From NCBI GenBank assembly GCA_943788165.1, contig CALSPF010000003.1:305191-369190 (forward strand): a stretch of 64,000 nt of DNA. Reading direction: 5' to 3'. How positions within the stretch are numbered: the first letter of the stretch is position 1; the number at the start of each line of letters is the position of its first letter. Positions 8,355-16,903 of the stretch are shown here, piece after piece. The translations under genes and the position numbers were made by a program. The notes beneath the pieces were generated by a model, which saw only the letters and a list, made by a program, of their open reading frames with translations, was not told the DNA's origin and ran no database searches. Source of the stretch: an uncultured Flavobacteriaceae bacterium (lineage in GTDB: Bacteria > Bacteroidota > Bacteroidia > Flavobacteriales > Flavobacteriaceae).

Positions 8355-10235
8355 ATGTCTTCAGGTAAAATCAATGTTTCAGTAGAGAACATTTTCCCAT
8401 TAATCAAAAAATTCTTGTATAGCGATCACGAAATATTTTTACGTGAACTGATCTCAAACGCAACAGACGCAACCCTAAAACTCAAACATCTCAGTAGTCT
8501 TGGCGAGGCCAAGGGAGACATTGGTTCGCCAATGATCGAAATCAAGGTAGATGCGAAAAAGAAAACCCTACATATAATTGATCAAGGGATTGGAATGACG
8601 TCTGACGAGGTGGAAAAATACATCAACCAAGTAGCATTTTCTGGTGCAGAAGAATTCTTGGAGCAATATAAAGACAGTGCTTCAGGCAGTGGAATTATCG
8701 GTCACTTTGGGCTTGGGTTCTATTCAGCCTTTATGGTAGCTGAGAAAGTAGAGATCATTACCAAGTCGTTTAAAGACGAAGCTGCTGTTCGCTGGGCCTG
8801 TGACGGATCGCCTGAATATACCCTAGAAGCAGACGAAAAGACAGAAAGAGGGACGGAAATCATTCTACACATCGATAAAGATTCTAAAGAATTCTTGAAA
8901 GAAAACCGTATCAAAGAGCTTCTGAATAAGTACAATAAATTCATGCCTGTGCCCATTAAATTTGGTACAAAAGAAGAAACACTTCCCTTAGCCGAAGATG
9001 CTGCAGAAGATGGCAAGGCAGAAACAATTACGGTTGATAACATCATCAATAACCCTTCTCCAGCATGGACCAAGCAACCCACAGAATTAGAAGAAAAGGA
9101 TTACAATGATTTTTATCGTGAATTGTATCCCATGCAATTCGAAGAGCCTTTATTTAATATTCACCTGAATGTTGATTACCCTTTCAACCTAACCGGTATT
9201 TTATATTTCCCAAAATTGAACAATGACTTGAATTTGCAAAAAGACAAGATTCAGTTATACCAAAACCAAGTGTTTGTTACCGACAATGTAGAAGGGATTG
9301 TACCTGAGTTTTTAACCTTACTAAGAGGGGTTATTGACTCGCCAGATATTCCTTTGAATGTTTCGCGAAGTTATTTGCAGGCCGACGGAGCCGTAAAGAA
9401 AATAAGCAACTACATCACCCGGAAAGTGGGTGACAAACTCAATAGTCTTTTCAAGAAAGACCGTGCTGGATTCGAAGAAAAATGGAATGACATCAAGGTT
9501 GTTATTGAATACGGAATGTTGTCCGAAGACAAATTCTATGAAAAGGCAGAAAAATTTGCGCTTTATCCAACGTTAAACGGAGACTTCTTTACCATTGAAG
9601 AGTTAAAAGAAGCCACCAAAGACTTACAAACGGACAAAGACGATAAACTCGTAATTCTTTATGCATCTAATGTAGACGAACAACACGCCTATATTGAAGC
9701 GGCCAAAGAAAAAGGTTATCAAGTAATTTTGCTTGATTCTCCTATTGTATCGCACTTGATCCAAAAATTGGAAGCGTCGAATGAAAATGTTTCTTTTGCT
9801 CGTGTAGATGGAGACGCTATTGAAAACCTTATCAAAAAAGATGAGGCAACAGTTTCAAAGTTATCGGACGAAGAAAAAGAAAAATTACAACCCATCATTG
9901 AAGCAGTTGTTCCAAAGGAGAAATACACCGTCCAATTGGAAGCTTTGAGCAGCACACAATTACCTTTTGTGCTGACCCAACCTGAATTTATGCGTCGTAT
10001 GAAAGAAATGCAACAGGCTGGCGGAAATGGAATGTTTGGAAATTTCCCAGAGATGTTTACCCTCGTTGTGAACACCAATCACCCCTTAATTGAACAAATT
10101 TTAAACACCAAGACGGAGAAGAAAAGAGAACGATTGATTCAACAAACTTTGGATTTAGCCCGTTTATCTCAAAATTTGCTCAAAGGCGAAGAATTGACAA
10201 AATTCATTCAGCGCAGTGTGGAACTCATAAAATAA
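8355..10235 (+). CDS. htpG: Molecular chaperone HtpG (Hsp90)
   Basis: 626 aa from the ATG at 8355 (MSSGKINVSVENIFPL). A frame-open TTG 60 bases earlier adds a non-homologous extension and is rejected. The GHKL ATPase domain shows ELISNATDAT (nucleotide/Mg site), DQGIGMT and GHFGLGFYSAF; the middle domain carries the conserved Arg in NVSRSYLQ, followed by a C-terminal dimer domain. The sequence VFVTDNVEGIVPEFL is typical of bacterial Hsp90. It is a stress chaperone acting in the cytosol. A direct repeat TGTCA-N3-TGTCA at 8288-8300 lies in the leader and may be regulatory. A strong terminator follows. Confidence 0.97.
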   Translation: MSSGKINVSVENIFPLIKKFLYSDHEIFLRELISNATDATLKLKHLSSLGEAKGDIGSPMIEIKVDAKKKTLHIIDQGIGMTSDEVEKYINQVAFSGAEEFLEQYKDSASGSGIIGHFGLGFYSAFMVAEKVEIITKSFKDEAAVRWACDGSPEYTLEADEKTERGTEIILHIDKDSKEFLKENRIKELLNKYNKFMPVPIKFGTKEETLPLAEDAAEDGKAETITVDNIINNPSPAWTKQPTELEEKDYNDFYRELYPMQFEEPLFNIHLNVDYPFNLTGILYFPKLNNDLNLQKDKIQLYQNQVFVTDNVEGIVPEFLTLLRGVIDSPDIPLNVSRSYLQADGAVKKISNYITRKVGDKLNSLFKKDRAGFEEKWNDIKVVIEYGMLSEDKFYEKAEKFALYPTLNGDFFTIEELKEATKDLQTDKDDKLVILYASNVDEQHAYIEAAKEKGYQVILLDSPIVSHLIQKLEASNENVSFARVDGDAIENLIKKDEATVSKLSDEEKEKLQPIIEAVVPKEKYTVQLEALSSTQLPFVLTQPEFMRRMKEMQQAGGNGMFGNFPEMFTLVVNTNHPLIEQILNTKTEKKRERLIQQTLDLARLSQNLLKGEELTKFIQRSVELIK

Positions 10236-10237
10236 GT

Positions 10238-10267
10238 AAAATTGGGGAATTAAACCTCCCCAATTTT
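10238..10267 (+). terminator. Rho-independent terminator of htpG
   Basis: Stem AAAATTGGGGA (10238-10248) pairs with TCCCCAATTTT (10257-10267) around an 8-base loop, three bases after the htpG stop. The stem is symmetrical, so it could work in both directions. Confidence 0.85.
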
Positions 10268-10296
10268 GTTTAATCTTTGTAGAAAAGATACCTTTG
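10265..10296 (+). promoter_or_regulatory. Bacteroidota promoter TTTG-N20-TACCTTTG
   Basis: TTTG at 10265-10268 and TACCTTTG at 10289-10296 are separated by 20 bases, a near-ideal match to the flavobacterial housekeeping promoter. Transcription should start near 10302 and run through a 19-codon mini-ORF towards the AlkB-type gene. Confidence 0.7.
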
Positions 10297-10321
10297 CGAT
10301 AATAACACAAAAAGTTATCCC

Positions 10322-10381
10322 ATGATTGAATTTTTAATTTACCTGATCACGCTAATTCTTTCTTTATTTAGTTTTTTATAG
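10322..10381 (+). CDS. Possible 19-residue hydrophobic peptide
   Basis: An ATG 26 bases after the strong promoter opens a 19-codon frame ending in TAG; the peptide (MIEFLIYLITLILSLFSFL) is a single hydrophobic helix with one acidic residue. Nothing in it can be assigned to a family. It could be a small membrane peptide, a leader, or chance; support is its position directly behind a consensus promoter and its purely membrane-like composition. Confidence 0.3.
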   Translation: MIEFLIYLITLILSLFSFL

Positions 10382-10437
10382 AAAAACGAATAAACGCTTT
10401 ACGAACCTATTATGTATCTTGGGGGTAAAAAGCATAA

Positions 10438-11046
10438 ATGCTTGAATTATTCCCCGAAGACAAAACTGAATTTTCTCCATCAATTCCCGATGGTGAAGTT
10501 AACTATTGCTCCTCTTTTCTTTCTACAAATGAGGCTGATATACTATTTGCAAAACTTTTAGCAACCACTCCATGGCAAAGCGACAGCATAACTGTTTATG
10601 GTAAAACCTACAACCAACCACGGCTAACCTCCCTCCACGCGATAGATGAGACTCCTTACAGTTATTCAAATATCACCATGCAACCCAACCCGATGACCCC
10701 TGTATTAAGGGCCATTTTAAAGAAAATAGAAACATATAGTAAGCATTCTTTCAATGCCGTTTTATTGAATTTGTATCGCGATGGAAAAGACAGTAATGGC
10801 TGGCATGCTGACAATGAAAAAGAGTTGGGCAAAAACCCTGTCATTGCCTCCATTAGCCTTGGGCAAGAACGCTTTTTCCATTTAAAACACAGAACCATAA
10901 AAGAAGAACGTTTTAAACTAAAGCTCGCGCATGGAAGCCTTTTACTTATGTCTGGATCCCTTCAGCACCACTGGCTCCATCAAATCCCCAAAACAACACG
11001 TCCATTAGAGCCCCGCATTAACTTAACATTTCGCACATTGCAATGA
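10438..11046 (+). CDS. AlkB-type 2-oxoglutarate/Fe(II) dioxygenase
   Basis: 202 aa, the length of AlkBH2/3-like bacterial proteins. The Fe(II) ligands are H123 and D125 (HAD) and H181 (HWLHQIPK); the 2-oxoglutarate and base-binding arginines lie in PRINLTFR (R193, R199). NLYRDGKDSNGWHAD is the standard family segment. Enzymes of this family remove alkyl groups from 1-methyladenine and 3-methylcytosine in DNA or RNA by oxidative dealkylation. It is transcribed from the promoter at 10265 or from a weaker one nearer the ATG. Confidence 0.9.
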   Translation: MLELFPEDKTEFSPSIPDGEVNYCSSFLSTNEADILFAKLLATTPWQSDSITVYGKTYNQPRLTSLHAIDETPYSYSNITMQPNPMTPVLRAILKKIETYSKHSFNAVLLNLYRDGKDSNGWHADNEKELGKNPVIASISLGQERFFHLKHRTIKEERFKLKLAHGSLLLMSGSLQHHWLHQIPKTTRPLEPRINLTFRTLQ

Positions 11047-11111
11047 CAGTATTTTTTTTTATGTTTTTATAAAAATTTGGCTACAAAGCACTTAATTAAA
11101 CTATTATTATT

Positions 11112-12105
11112 ATGAAAAAAAATTATGTTCGTATTTGCGGCTTCATTGATACTAGCGAGCTGTTCATCGAACGATGATGATGTACCAAACCAACCACAAG
11201 AAACAGTTGAAGTATTTACTTTAGACGCTACTGGTAACGTAGCCGAACAAACAGCTGCTGAAGCCAAAAAAACAATTAATGGTTGTTGGAGTATTGGAAG
11301 TTCAGCGTCAAAAACATCAGCCAAAGGGCAGAACTGTAGTCTCAACTACATCGAATTCACCGACAGCATGTATGCCATTTCGATCCTCACCCCCGATGGA
11401 ATAGAAGCTGCTTTTGGACAGTACACTATGGTAGAAACCAATGGAACTGTTAGCGCTGTTGAGTTGAACGTAAATGTACTTGGAAACAACCACCTAATTG
11501 CCACGCTTACAAATATTGTTGTAACAGAAACAGCTAATAATCTAAATGCTACTTTTGATGTGGTCTTCAACATTCCTGCAGATTACGAGTGGGCTTGAGG
11601 CTCATCATTGTCTGGTGACTATTCAGCTGAGAAGGAAGAACCTTTGGATGAGGCGGAAGATGCAACGGCAGATTCTAACTTTGCCAAACTCGTCAACACA
11701 TGGCGTTTAGCAGAATTATAAGAAACTGGTGAAAATGGCGAGCAAGTGGATGTAACTGAACAAATAAACGAGGTTTATTATTACGATTATGACACCTATG
11801 AAGAAAGTTGTGAGCAAGGTTCATTGGAAGTAACCTTTTCTGCCTATGGAACTTACTTATTCATCAGTTACTGACCCAACGGAGAAGTTTCTGATTGGGG
11901 TGAAGGAGATTGGGAATTTGCCAACAGCGACCAATCAGAATTAACGCTAACGGAATATGAAGAATACGACGGAGTTGTTACCGAATATGAGAGCACCATG
12001 GTAATCACCACCCTAAACGATACTGAATTTTCAGGTACGATATCGAATATTGACGGAGAGGAAACCTATACGGAAGTGTTTATTTTTACAATTGCATCTA
12101 ACTAG
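11112..12105 (+). pseudogene. Broken lipoprotein gene (frameshift plus three in-frame stops)
   Basis: The ATG at 11112 is followed by a run of eight A (11115-11122) that puts the lipoprotein signal out of frame. With one A fewer the N terminus would read MKKIMFVFAASLILASCSS, a perfect lipobox signal. The true frame then continues past TGA 11596-11598, TAA 11719-11721 and TGA 11872-11874, ending at TAG 12103-12105. Segments between the stops still read as protein (TWRLAEL, ENGEQVDVTE, EYDGVVTEYESTMVITTLNDTE), resembling lipocalin-like flavobacterial lipoproteins. No internal indel is needed after the A run. A shorter product could start at ATG 11125 (157 aa) but would lack the charged n-region of the signal. 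A terminator follows the final TAG. Confidence 0.75.
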
Positions 12106-12128
12106 GTTTACCCCCATATATATCATTA

Positions 12129-12160
12129 AAAAACCTGTAGCATGCTACAGGTTTTTTTTT
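12129..12160 (+). terminator. Rho-independent terminator after the broken lipoprotein gene
   Basis: ACCTGTAGCATGCTACAGGT is a perfect 20-base palindrome flanked by A and T runs (ten T downstream). It would stop transcripts arriving from the lipoprotein pseudogene and argues against any start for the next gene upstream of it. Confidence 0.9.
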
Positions 12161-12202
12161 CGCAATTATCTTAAATGGAATGAATATTCTGTAAGTTTAC
12201 AA

Positions 12203-14398
12203 AAAAAAGCTATCAAAAAACTACTTTACCTTTTGGCCCTGTCCTATGCTATTCAGTTACAGGGACAAGAATCAATTGCTCGTTTTACGGACTCCACTAT
12301 TGAAATAGATGGAATACAAGATACTGCTTGGGACACGATTCAACCCTCAAGTAGTTTCTGGCAATACTTTCCTTCCGACAGCATACAGGCACCACAGCAA
12401 ACCCAAGTCAAGTTTTTGTTCGACAATCAAAACCTATATGTGCTTATTGTGGCTGAAGCAGATTACGACAACTTTATCTCGCCTTCCTTACGAAGAGATT
12501 TTAGTTCACGTAACAGCGACTCTGTAACCTTGGTACTTGACACCTTTAATGATGGCACCAACGCCTTTTTGTTTGGCACCAACCCAGAGGGCGTTCAACG
12601 GGAGGCACTTATTTCAAATGGAGGAAGTAATTTTCCGCAAGATTTTAACCTTTCTTGGGATGTGAAATGGGAAGTAGCGGTTCAGAAATTTGAGGGAGGT
12701 TATCGTGCGGAAATGAAAATCCCTTTTTCCAATATACGTTATGCGGATAACACCACAGATTGGCGGGTAAACGTATATCGATCAGAAATTGCAAAAAACA
12801 TTTCATCTACTTGGGCAAAAATACCCAGGAACCAAAGTATTGCTGGTTTGGCCTATATGAATACACTTGCGTTTGATAAAGAATTACCCAAGACAAAAAC
12901 ACCCATTGCTCTTATTCCCTTCACCAGCGGAATTACTGCTAGAGATTTTGAGGAAAACACAAGCGACTCAAATTTATCTTTTGGAGGAGACGCCAAAATG
13001 AGTATTCGGAATGGAATGATCTTGGATCTTACCATAAATCCTGATTTCTCTCAGGTAGAAGTAGACGATCAAATCATCAACCTCACCCGCTTTGAAGTTC
13101 GCCTGCCAGAGAAACGGCAGTTCTTTATTCAAAACAGCGACCTGTTTGATAATTATGGGGATCAGTATGAAACCCAACCCTTTTTCTCTCGTCGCATTGG
13201 TGTGGCCAAAGACTTGGACGGAAACACCATTGAAAATAAAATTATTACCGGCGCGCGCTTAAGCGGGAAAATCTCCAACAATATGCGTTTGGGCTTTCTC
13301 AACATGCAAACGCAAGAAGACAGGGCTAACGGAATTTCGGCCAATAACAATACTGTTTTCAGCCTTCAACAAAAAATGTTTAGTCGCTCTTATCTTGGGC
13401 TTATTATTGTCAACCGCCAACAAACCGGGGATGAACTCAAAGACAATGAACAAGATAAATTCAATCGTGTACTCGGCTTGGATTACACCCTGGCGTCTAA
13501 AGACAACAAATGGACAGGGAGAAGTTTTATTCACCAATCATTTTTGCCAAATAAAATCACTGATGCCTATTCGGCGGGCTTTCGCTTGAATTACAATGTG
13601 CGCAAACACATCATTCGTTATGGCCTCAATAGAATTGGTGAAGGCTACCAATCTGACTTAGGTTTCTTACGTAGAACGGGAATACAAAAACATTTTTTAC
13701 GCTACGGACATCGTCTCTGGGTCGATTCAAAAAAGATTCGCTCCATAGAATTGAGTCAATCTATATTTTATATTGACAAGCCAAAAAGCGACGATCTTAT
13801 CACCGACAGAGCTTTCTCAACCAGGGGAGAAATTAACTTTACCAACCAATCGCGTTTGCAATTTGAATACAACAGACGTTACACCTATTTAACCGACGAT
13901 TTCGATCCAATAGGAATAGAAAATGCTATTGCCTTACCAGCAGAAACAGGCTATTCATACAATGATTTTGAAGTTTCCTATCGTTCAAATTTCAGCAAGA
14001 AAATCAATTATAATTTCCAAACTTCGTATGGTGATTTCTACAGTGGCACCAAGTTATCGGTCAGCTCTGAAGTGGCCATTCGTTTGCAACCCCGTTTCAA
14101 CGGAAGCATCAAGGTGAACTATGACAAAATTGATTTCCCCGCACCCTATACCTCCGGAGAACTATGGCTTATTGGACCAAAAATAGACTACACCTTCAGC
14201 AAAAGTATTTTTTGGAATACCTTTGTTCAATACAGTTCACAATCTGAAACCTTGGGTATCAATTCGCGTTTACAATGGCGCTTTGCCCCGCTGTCAGATT
14301 TTTATATTGTTTATAACGATAATTACTTTGCAACAACTACTTTTGTACCCAGAGTTAGAAGTTTAACATTTAAACTCACTTACTGGTTAAATCTTTAA
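12203..14398 (+). CDS. DUF5916 / family 9 carbohydrate-binding-like outer-membrane protein, start codon missing
   Basis: About 730 aa. The N-terminal signal-like segment (KKAIKKLLYLLALSYAIQLQGQ) is followed by a CBM9-like beta-sandwich (residues about 30-210: IDGIQDTAWD, FLFGTNPEGVQRE, WRVNVYRSE) and a long beta-barrel-like DUF5916 region rich in alternating aromatic strands, ending in TFKLTYWLNL. Such proteins are probably outer membrane; function unknown. No ATG, GTG or TTG stands in frame between the terminator at 12160 and the signal sequence: the first in-frame TTG is at 12233, inside the hydrophobic core. The start given is the first Lys codon of the n-region. Either an unusual start is used or the start codon has been lost. 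Confidence 0.7.
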   Translation, partial: KKAIKKLLYLLALSYAIQLQGQESIARFTDSTIEIDGIQDTAWDTIQPSSSFWQYFPSDSIQAPQQTQVKFLFDNQNLYVLIVAEADYDNFISPSLRRDFSSRNSDSVTLVLDTFNDGTNAFLFGTNPEGVQREALISNGGSNFPQDFNLSWDVKWEVAVQKFEGGYRAEMKIPFSNIRYADNTTDWRVNVYRSEIAKNISSTWAKIPRNQSIAGLAYMNTLAFDKELPKTKTPIALIPFTSGITARDFEENTSDSNLSFGGDAKMSIRNGMILDLTINPDFSQVEVDDQIINLTRFEVRLPEKRQFFIQNSDLFDNYGDQYETQPFFSRRIGVAKDLDGNTIENKIITGARLSGKISNNMRLGFLNMQTQEDRANGISANNNTVFSLQQKMFSRSYLGLIIVNRQQTGDELKDNEQDKFNRVLGLDYTLASKDNKWTGRSFIHQSFLPNKITDAYSAGFRLNYNVRKHIIRYGLNRIGEGYQSDLGFLRRTGIQKHFLRYGHRLWVDSKKIRSIELSQSIFYIDKPKSDDLITDRAFSTRGEINFTNQSRLQFEYNRRYTYLTDDFDPIGIENAIALPAETGYSYNDFEVSYRSNFSKKINYNFQTSYGDFYSGTKLSVSSEVAIRLQPRFNGSIKVNYDKIDFPAPYTSGELWLIGPKIDYTFSKSIFWNTFVQYSSQSETLGINSRLQWRFAPLSDFYIVYNDNYFATTTFVPRVRSLTFKLTYWLNL

Positions 14399-14407
14399 GC
14401 ATATCCA

Positions 14408-15109
14408 ATGAAAAAAATAGCACTCCTCTCCCTAGGTCTTTTGTTCACTTTTTGTTCATCGCCGAGCAAAAAAAGCATGTCTGTTTCTGGGAAAATTGAT
14501 GGTCTCCGTAAAGGAACCCTCTACCTCCAAAAAATGGAAGACACTCTTTTGGTCACAGTAGATTCTGTTGAAATCAAAGGAGACGACAGTTTTAGCTTAG
14601 GCCATGACCTAAAAAGCCCAGAATTTTATTTTCTATCAATGGCCAAAGATGATGGAGATAGCTTGACTGAAAAGATTTTATTCTTCGGCGAAAAGGGAGA
14701 CATCAAGATCAATACGCTATTACGCACATTCGAGAGTAGTGCAAAAGTTGAAGGGTCAGAAAATCAAGTGCTGTGGAATGAGTACCAATCCATTATGCGG
14801 AAATTCAACAACCAAAACTTGGACAATCTCGAAAAGTTTATGGGTGTAGACAGTGATCTTAGTGGCGAAGAACGCAGTAAGAAACTGGAAGAAGCCAACC
14901 AAAAAACACTCAAACGTAAATACTTGTACGCGCTTAACTTCGCCATGACCAATGCAGACAAAGAATTGGCTGCCTACATTGGCGCTTATGAAGTTAGCGA
15001 TGCGGTACCTAGCTTCTTAGATAGCTTGTATAACACCCTAACCCCAACGGTAAAGGCATCGAAATACGGACTAGCATTCAAGCAGCAAATCGAAAGTTTA
15101 GTTCGCTAG
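14408..15109 (+). CDS. DUF4369-type lipoprotein
   Basis: 233 aa with a lipoprotein signal (MKKIALLSLGLLFTFCSS, lipid Cys at 16). The N-terminal domain (VSGKIDGLRKGTLYLQK) matches the DUF4369 beta-sandwich that usually precedes a thioredoxin-like domain in Bacteroidota, but here the C-terminal part is helical (residues about 115-230) with no CxxC, so no thioredoxin domain is present. Probably anchored to the inner or outer membrane facing the periplasm; function unknown. It begins 9 bases after the DUF5916 stop and ends two bases before the convergent 15111 gene. Confidence 0.75.
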   Translation: MKKIALLSLGLLFTFCSSPSKKSMSVSGKIDGLRKGTLYLQKMEDTLLVTVDSVEIKGDDSFSLGHDLKSPEFYFLSMAKDDGDSLTEKILFFGEKGDIKINTLLRTFESSAKVEGSENQVLWNEYQSIMRKFNNQNLDNLEKFMGVDSDLSGEERSKKLEEANQKTLKRKYLYALNFAMTNADKELAAYIGAYEVSDAVPSFLDSLYNTLTPTVKASKYGLAFKQQIESLVR

Positions 15110-15110
15110 A

Positions 15111-15374
15111 CTAAAGTTTTTCGATTTTAGCAGATAAGGCAGTTGCATTTTCTTTCAGAGAAGCACGGATTGCAGAGAAATGCTTTTTAGGTGCATCTTT
15201 ATCGTCGTGCATTTTCTGAATCAAATCGTCAAAAAGCGCAATGGCTTCATCGATTATTTTCTCGCTCTTTTTTATGTCGAGTTTTGGAGAGGCCAATTCT
15301 TTGACGTAAACTTCTTCAATCAAAGCCCCAAGGGTATCGTTGATTTCTTTTTTCAGGTGTTTCTTACTAGACAT
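15111..15374 (-). CDS. Conserved helical protein of unknown function
   Basis: 87 aa, strongly charged and predicted all-helical (MSSKKHLKKEINDTLGALIEEVY...KIEKL), with no signal peptide or membrane segment. I recognise no named domain. It is probably a cytosolic protein. It lies 33 bp downstream of bcp in the same direction and could be the last gene of the idi-queD-bcp transcript. Confidence 0.6.
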   Translation of the reverse strand: MSSKKHLKKEINDTLGALIEEVYVKELASPKLDIKKSEKIIDEAIALFDDLIQKMHDDKDAPKKHFSAIRASLKENATALSAKIEKL

Positions 15375-15407
15375 AGTTTTTTGTTTGGTTAAAAATAAGG
15401 AAATAAT

Positions 15408-15875
15408 TTATACCGTTTGGTCATTGGTCGTTTGGATTGCCTTCAAGGCTTTTTTGATGTGGGAAGTTGCCAACAAACTATCGTGTACATAAGTAACCTT
15501 GCCCTCGGCATTAATCACAAAAGTTATGCGCTTGGTGTATAAGCCAAATAAAATTTTAGGCAATTTAAACAAGCTTTGTACTTTCTTTTTTGAGTCGGCC
15601 AAGAGTATAAATGGCAAACGATGACGTTGCGCAAAGCGTTTATGACTCCCAATACTGTCAGAACTAATCCCGATGACTTCTGCTCCCAAGGCTTTAAAAT
15701 CTTCGTAACTATCGCGAAAGGAACAAGCCTCGGCCGTACAGCCAGGGGTTTCGTTTTTGGGGTAAAAATAAACGACAGCAGGCTTTTTCCCGATCACTGT
15801 CTCACTTTTGAAAAGCTCATCATGCTGGTCGCTCAATTCAAAAGAAGGCACTTTATCGCCAATGCTTAAACTCAT
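15408..15875 (-). CDS. bcp: Thiol peroxidase Bcp/PrxQ (peroxiredoxin)
   Basis: 155 aa AhpC/TSA-fold protein. The peroxidatic and resolving cysteines are C46 and C51 in PGCTAEACSFRD, the PrxQ arrangement with five residues spacing. It reduces hydrogen peroxide and organic hydroperoxides using thioredoxin. Its ATG overlaps the stop of queD by four bases (15872-15875), so translation is coupled. Confidence 0.93.
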   Translation of the reverse strand: MSLSIGDKVPSFELSDQHDELFKSETVIGKKPAVVYFYPKNETPGCTAEACSFRDSYEDFKALGAEVIGISSDSIGSHKRFAQRHRLPFILLADSKKKVQSLFKLPKILFGLYTKRITFVINAEGKVTYVHDSLLATSHIKKALKAIQTTNDQTV

Positions 15876-16288
15876 GCTTGTTCGGTGTAGGTGACAAAAT
15901 TACGTGGCGTCTCATACAACACCACCTCCATGGTTTGGCCGGGGGATAGTATTTTCTTCAGCTTGTCATGGATTACCACCACCATATTCTCAGCAGATGG
16001 TATGAGGTTTTTAAACTCTGGCACTTCGATATTAAGGTTCTTGTGATCGAAGGCGTCTTCTACCTCACTTTTGATGTAGTCTTTCAAGACTTTCATGTCC
16101 ATTACATAACCTGTTTCTGGATCAATCTCCCCTTCTACGCTAACGATCAATTCATAATTGTGCCCGTGGTAATGTGGGTTAGAACATTTCCCAAACTGTG
16201 CCTCATTTTGGGCATCGGACCAATCTTTACGGTACAAACGATGCGCAGCATTAAAATGCGCTTTCCGACTAACTTTAACTCTTTTCAT
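15872..16288 (-). CDS. queD: 6-carboxytetrahydropterin synthase / PTPS family (QueD)
   Basis: 138 aa. Zinc ligands are H16 (FNAAHRL) and H41/H43 (PHYHGHNY); the catalytic cysteine is C35 in FGKCSNP. The C-terminal ETPRNF contains the conserved glutamate region that holds the pterin. It makes 6-carboxytetrahydropterin on the way to queuosine, or acts in another pterin path. Its 5' end overlaps idi by 14 bases and its 3' end overlaps bcp by 4, a tightly packed operon. Confidence 0.92.
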   Translation of the reverse strand: MKRVKVSRKAHFNAAHRLYRKDWSDAQNEAQFGKCSNPHYHGHNYELIVSVEGEIDPETGYVMDMKVLKDYIKSEVEDAFDHKNLNIEVPEFKNLIPSAENMVVVIHDKLKKILSPGQTMEVVLYETPRNFVTYTEQA

Positions 16289-16808
16289 TGCTTTTTTTTA
16301 GGTAGGTGAATACACGATCGAAGATGATTTTAAACCATTCGGTATAGCGCTCTGGATGCTCTTTCATCTCATTAGCAATGGCGTCCATTGACATCCACTT
16401 CCAAGCCGCTACTTCGTCTTCATTGATACGTGGAACCGTTTCACTATAGCCGACCATTGCGTGGTCCAGCTCGTGCTCAGTAAGCCCATTATCAAAGGGA
16501 GCTTTATAGATAAAACTAAAGAGTTCTTTTAAGGGCACCACAAAACCCATCTCTTCTTGCAAGCGACGTGCGCCAGCAGCTAAATTGGTTTCTCCCTCGC
16601 GTTGGTGACTACAACAGGTGTTGGTCCACAGTCCGGGAGAGTGATATTTATGGAGGGCGCGCTGCTGTAACATGAGTTCTCCTTTTGAATTAAACACAAA
16701 AACAGAGAAGGCTCGATGTAGCACTGCTTTCTCATGAGCTTCCATTTTTGGCATCAAACCAATGGCTTCATCTTGCTCGTTGACGAGGATGACATTTTCT
16801 TCTTTCAT
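16275..16808 (-). CDS. idi: Isopentenyl-diphosphate delta-isomerase, type I (Idi)
   Basis: 177 aa from ATG at 16808 (MKEENVILVNEQDEAIG), the normal start; the frame is open 39 codons further upstream but that part overlaps prfC's leader and has no homology. Nudix-like fold with active-site C65/C66 in WTNTCCSH, metal-binding H24, H31 and H68, and glutamates in LTEHELDH (E111, E113). It interconverts isopentenyl and dimethylallyl diphosphate for quinone, carotenoid and undecaprenyl synthesis. First gene of the idi-queD-bcp operon, divergent from prfC with about 95 bp between the starts. Confidence 0.94.
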   Translation of the reverse strand: MKEENVILVNEQDEAIGLMPKMEAHEKAVLHRAFSVFVFNSKGELMLQQRALHKYHSPGLWTNTCCSHQREGETNLAAGARRLQEEMGFVVPLKELFSFIYKAPFDNGLTEHELDHAMVGYSETVPRINEDEVAAWKWMSMDAIANEMKEHPERYTEWFKIIFDRVFTYLKKSNEKS

Positions 16809-16903
16809 TGCCCACCAAAAGTACCGATAAAAAAACCAAAATCCTATTTTGAATGTCCTGCCCTTCCAAGATATAATGGTATTTTTATCAAAATTTTTCG
16901 ACC

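Noticed and set aside
12050..12202. Upstream extension of the DUF5916 frame starting at TTG
   Set aside because: It overlaps the end of the broken lipoprotein gene and passes through a strong terminator; the signal peptide only begins after it.
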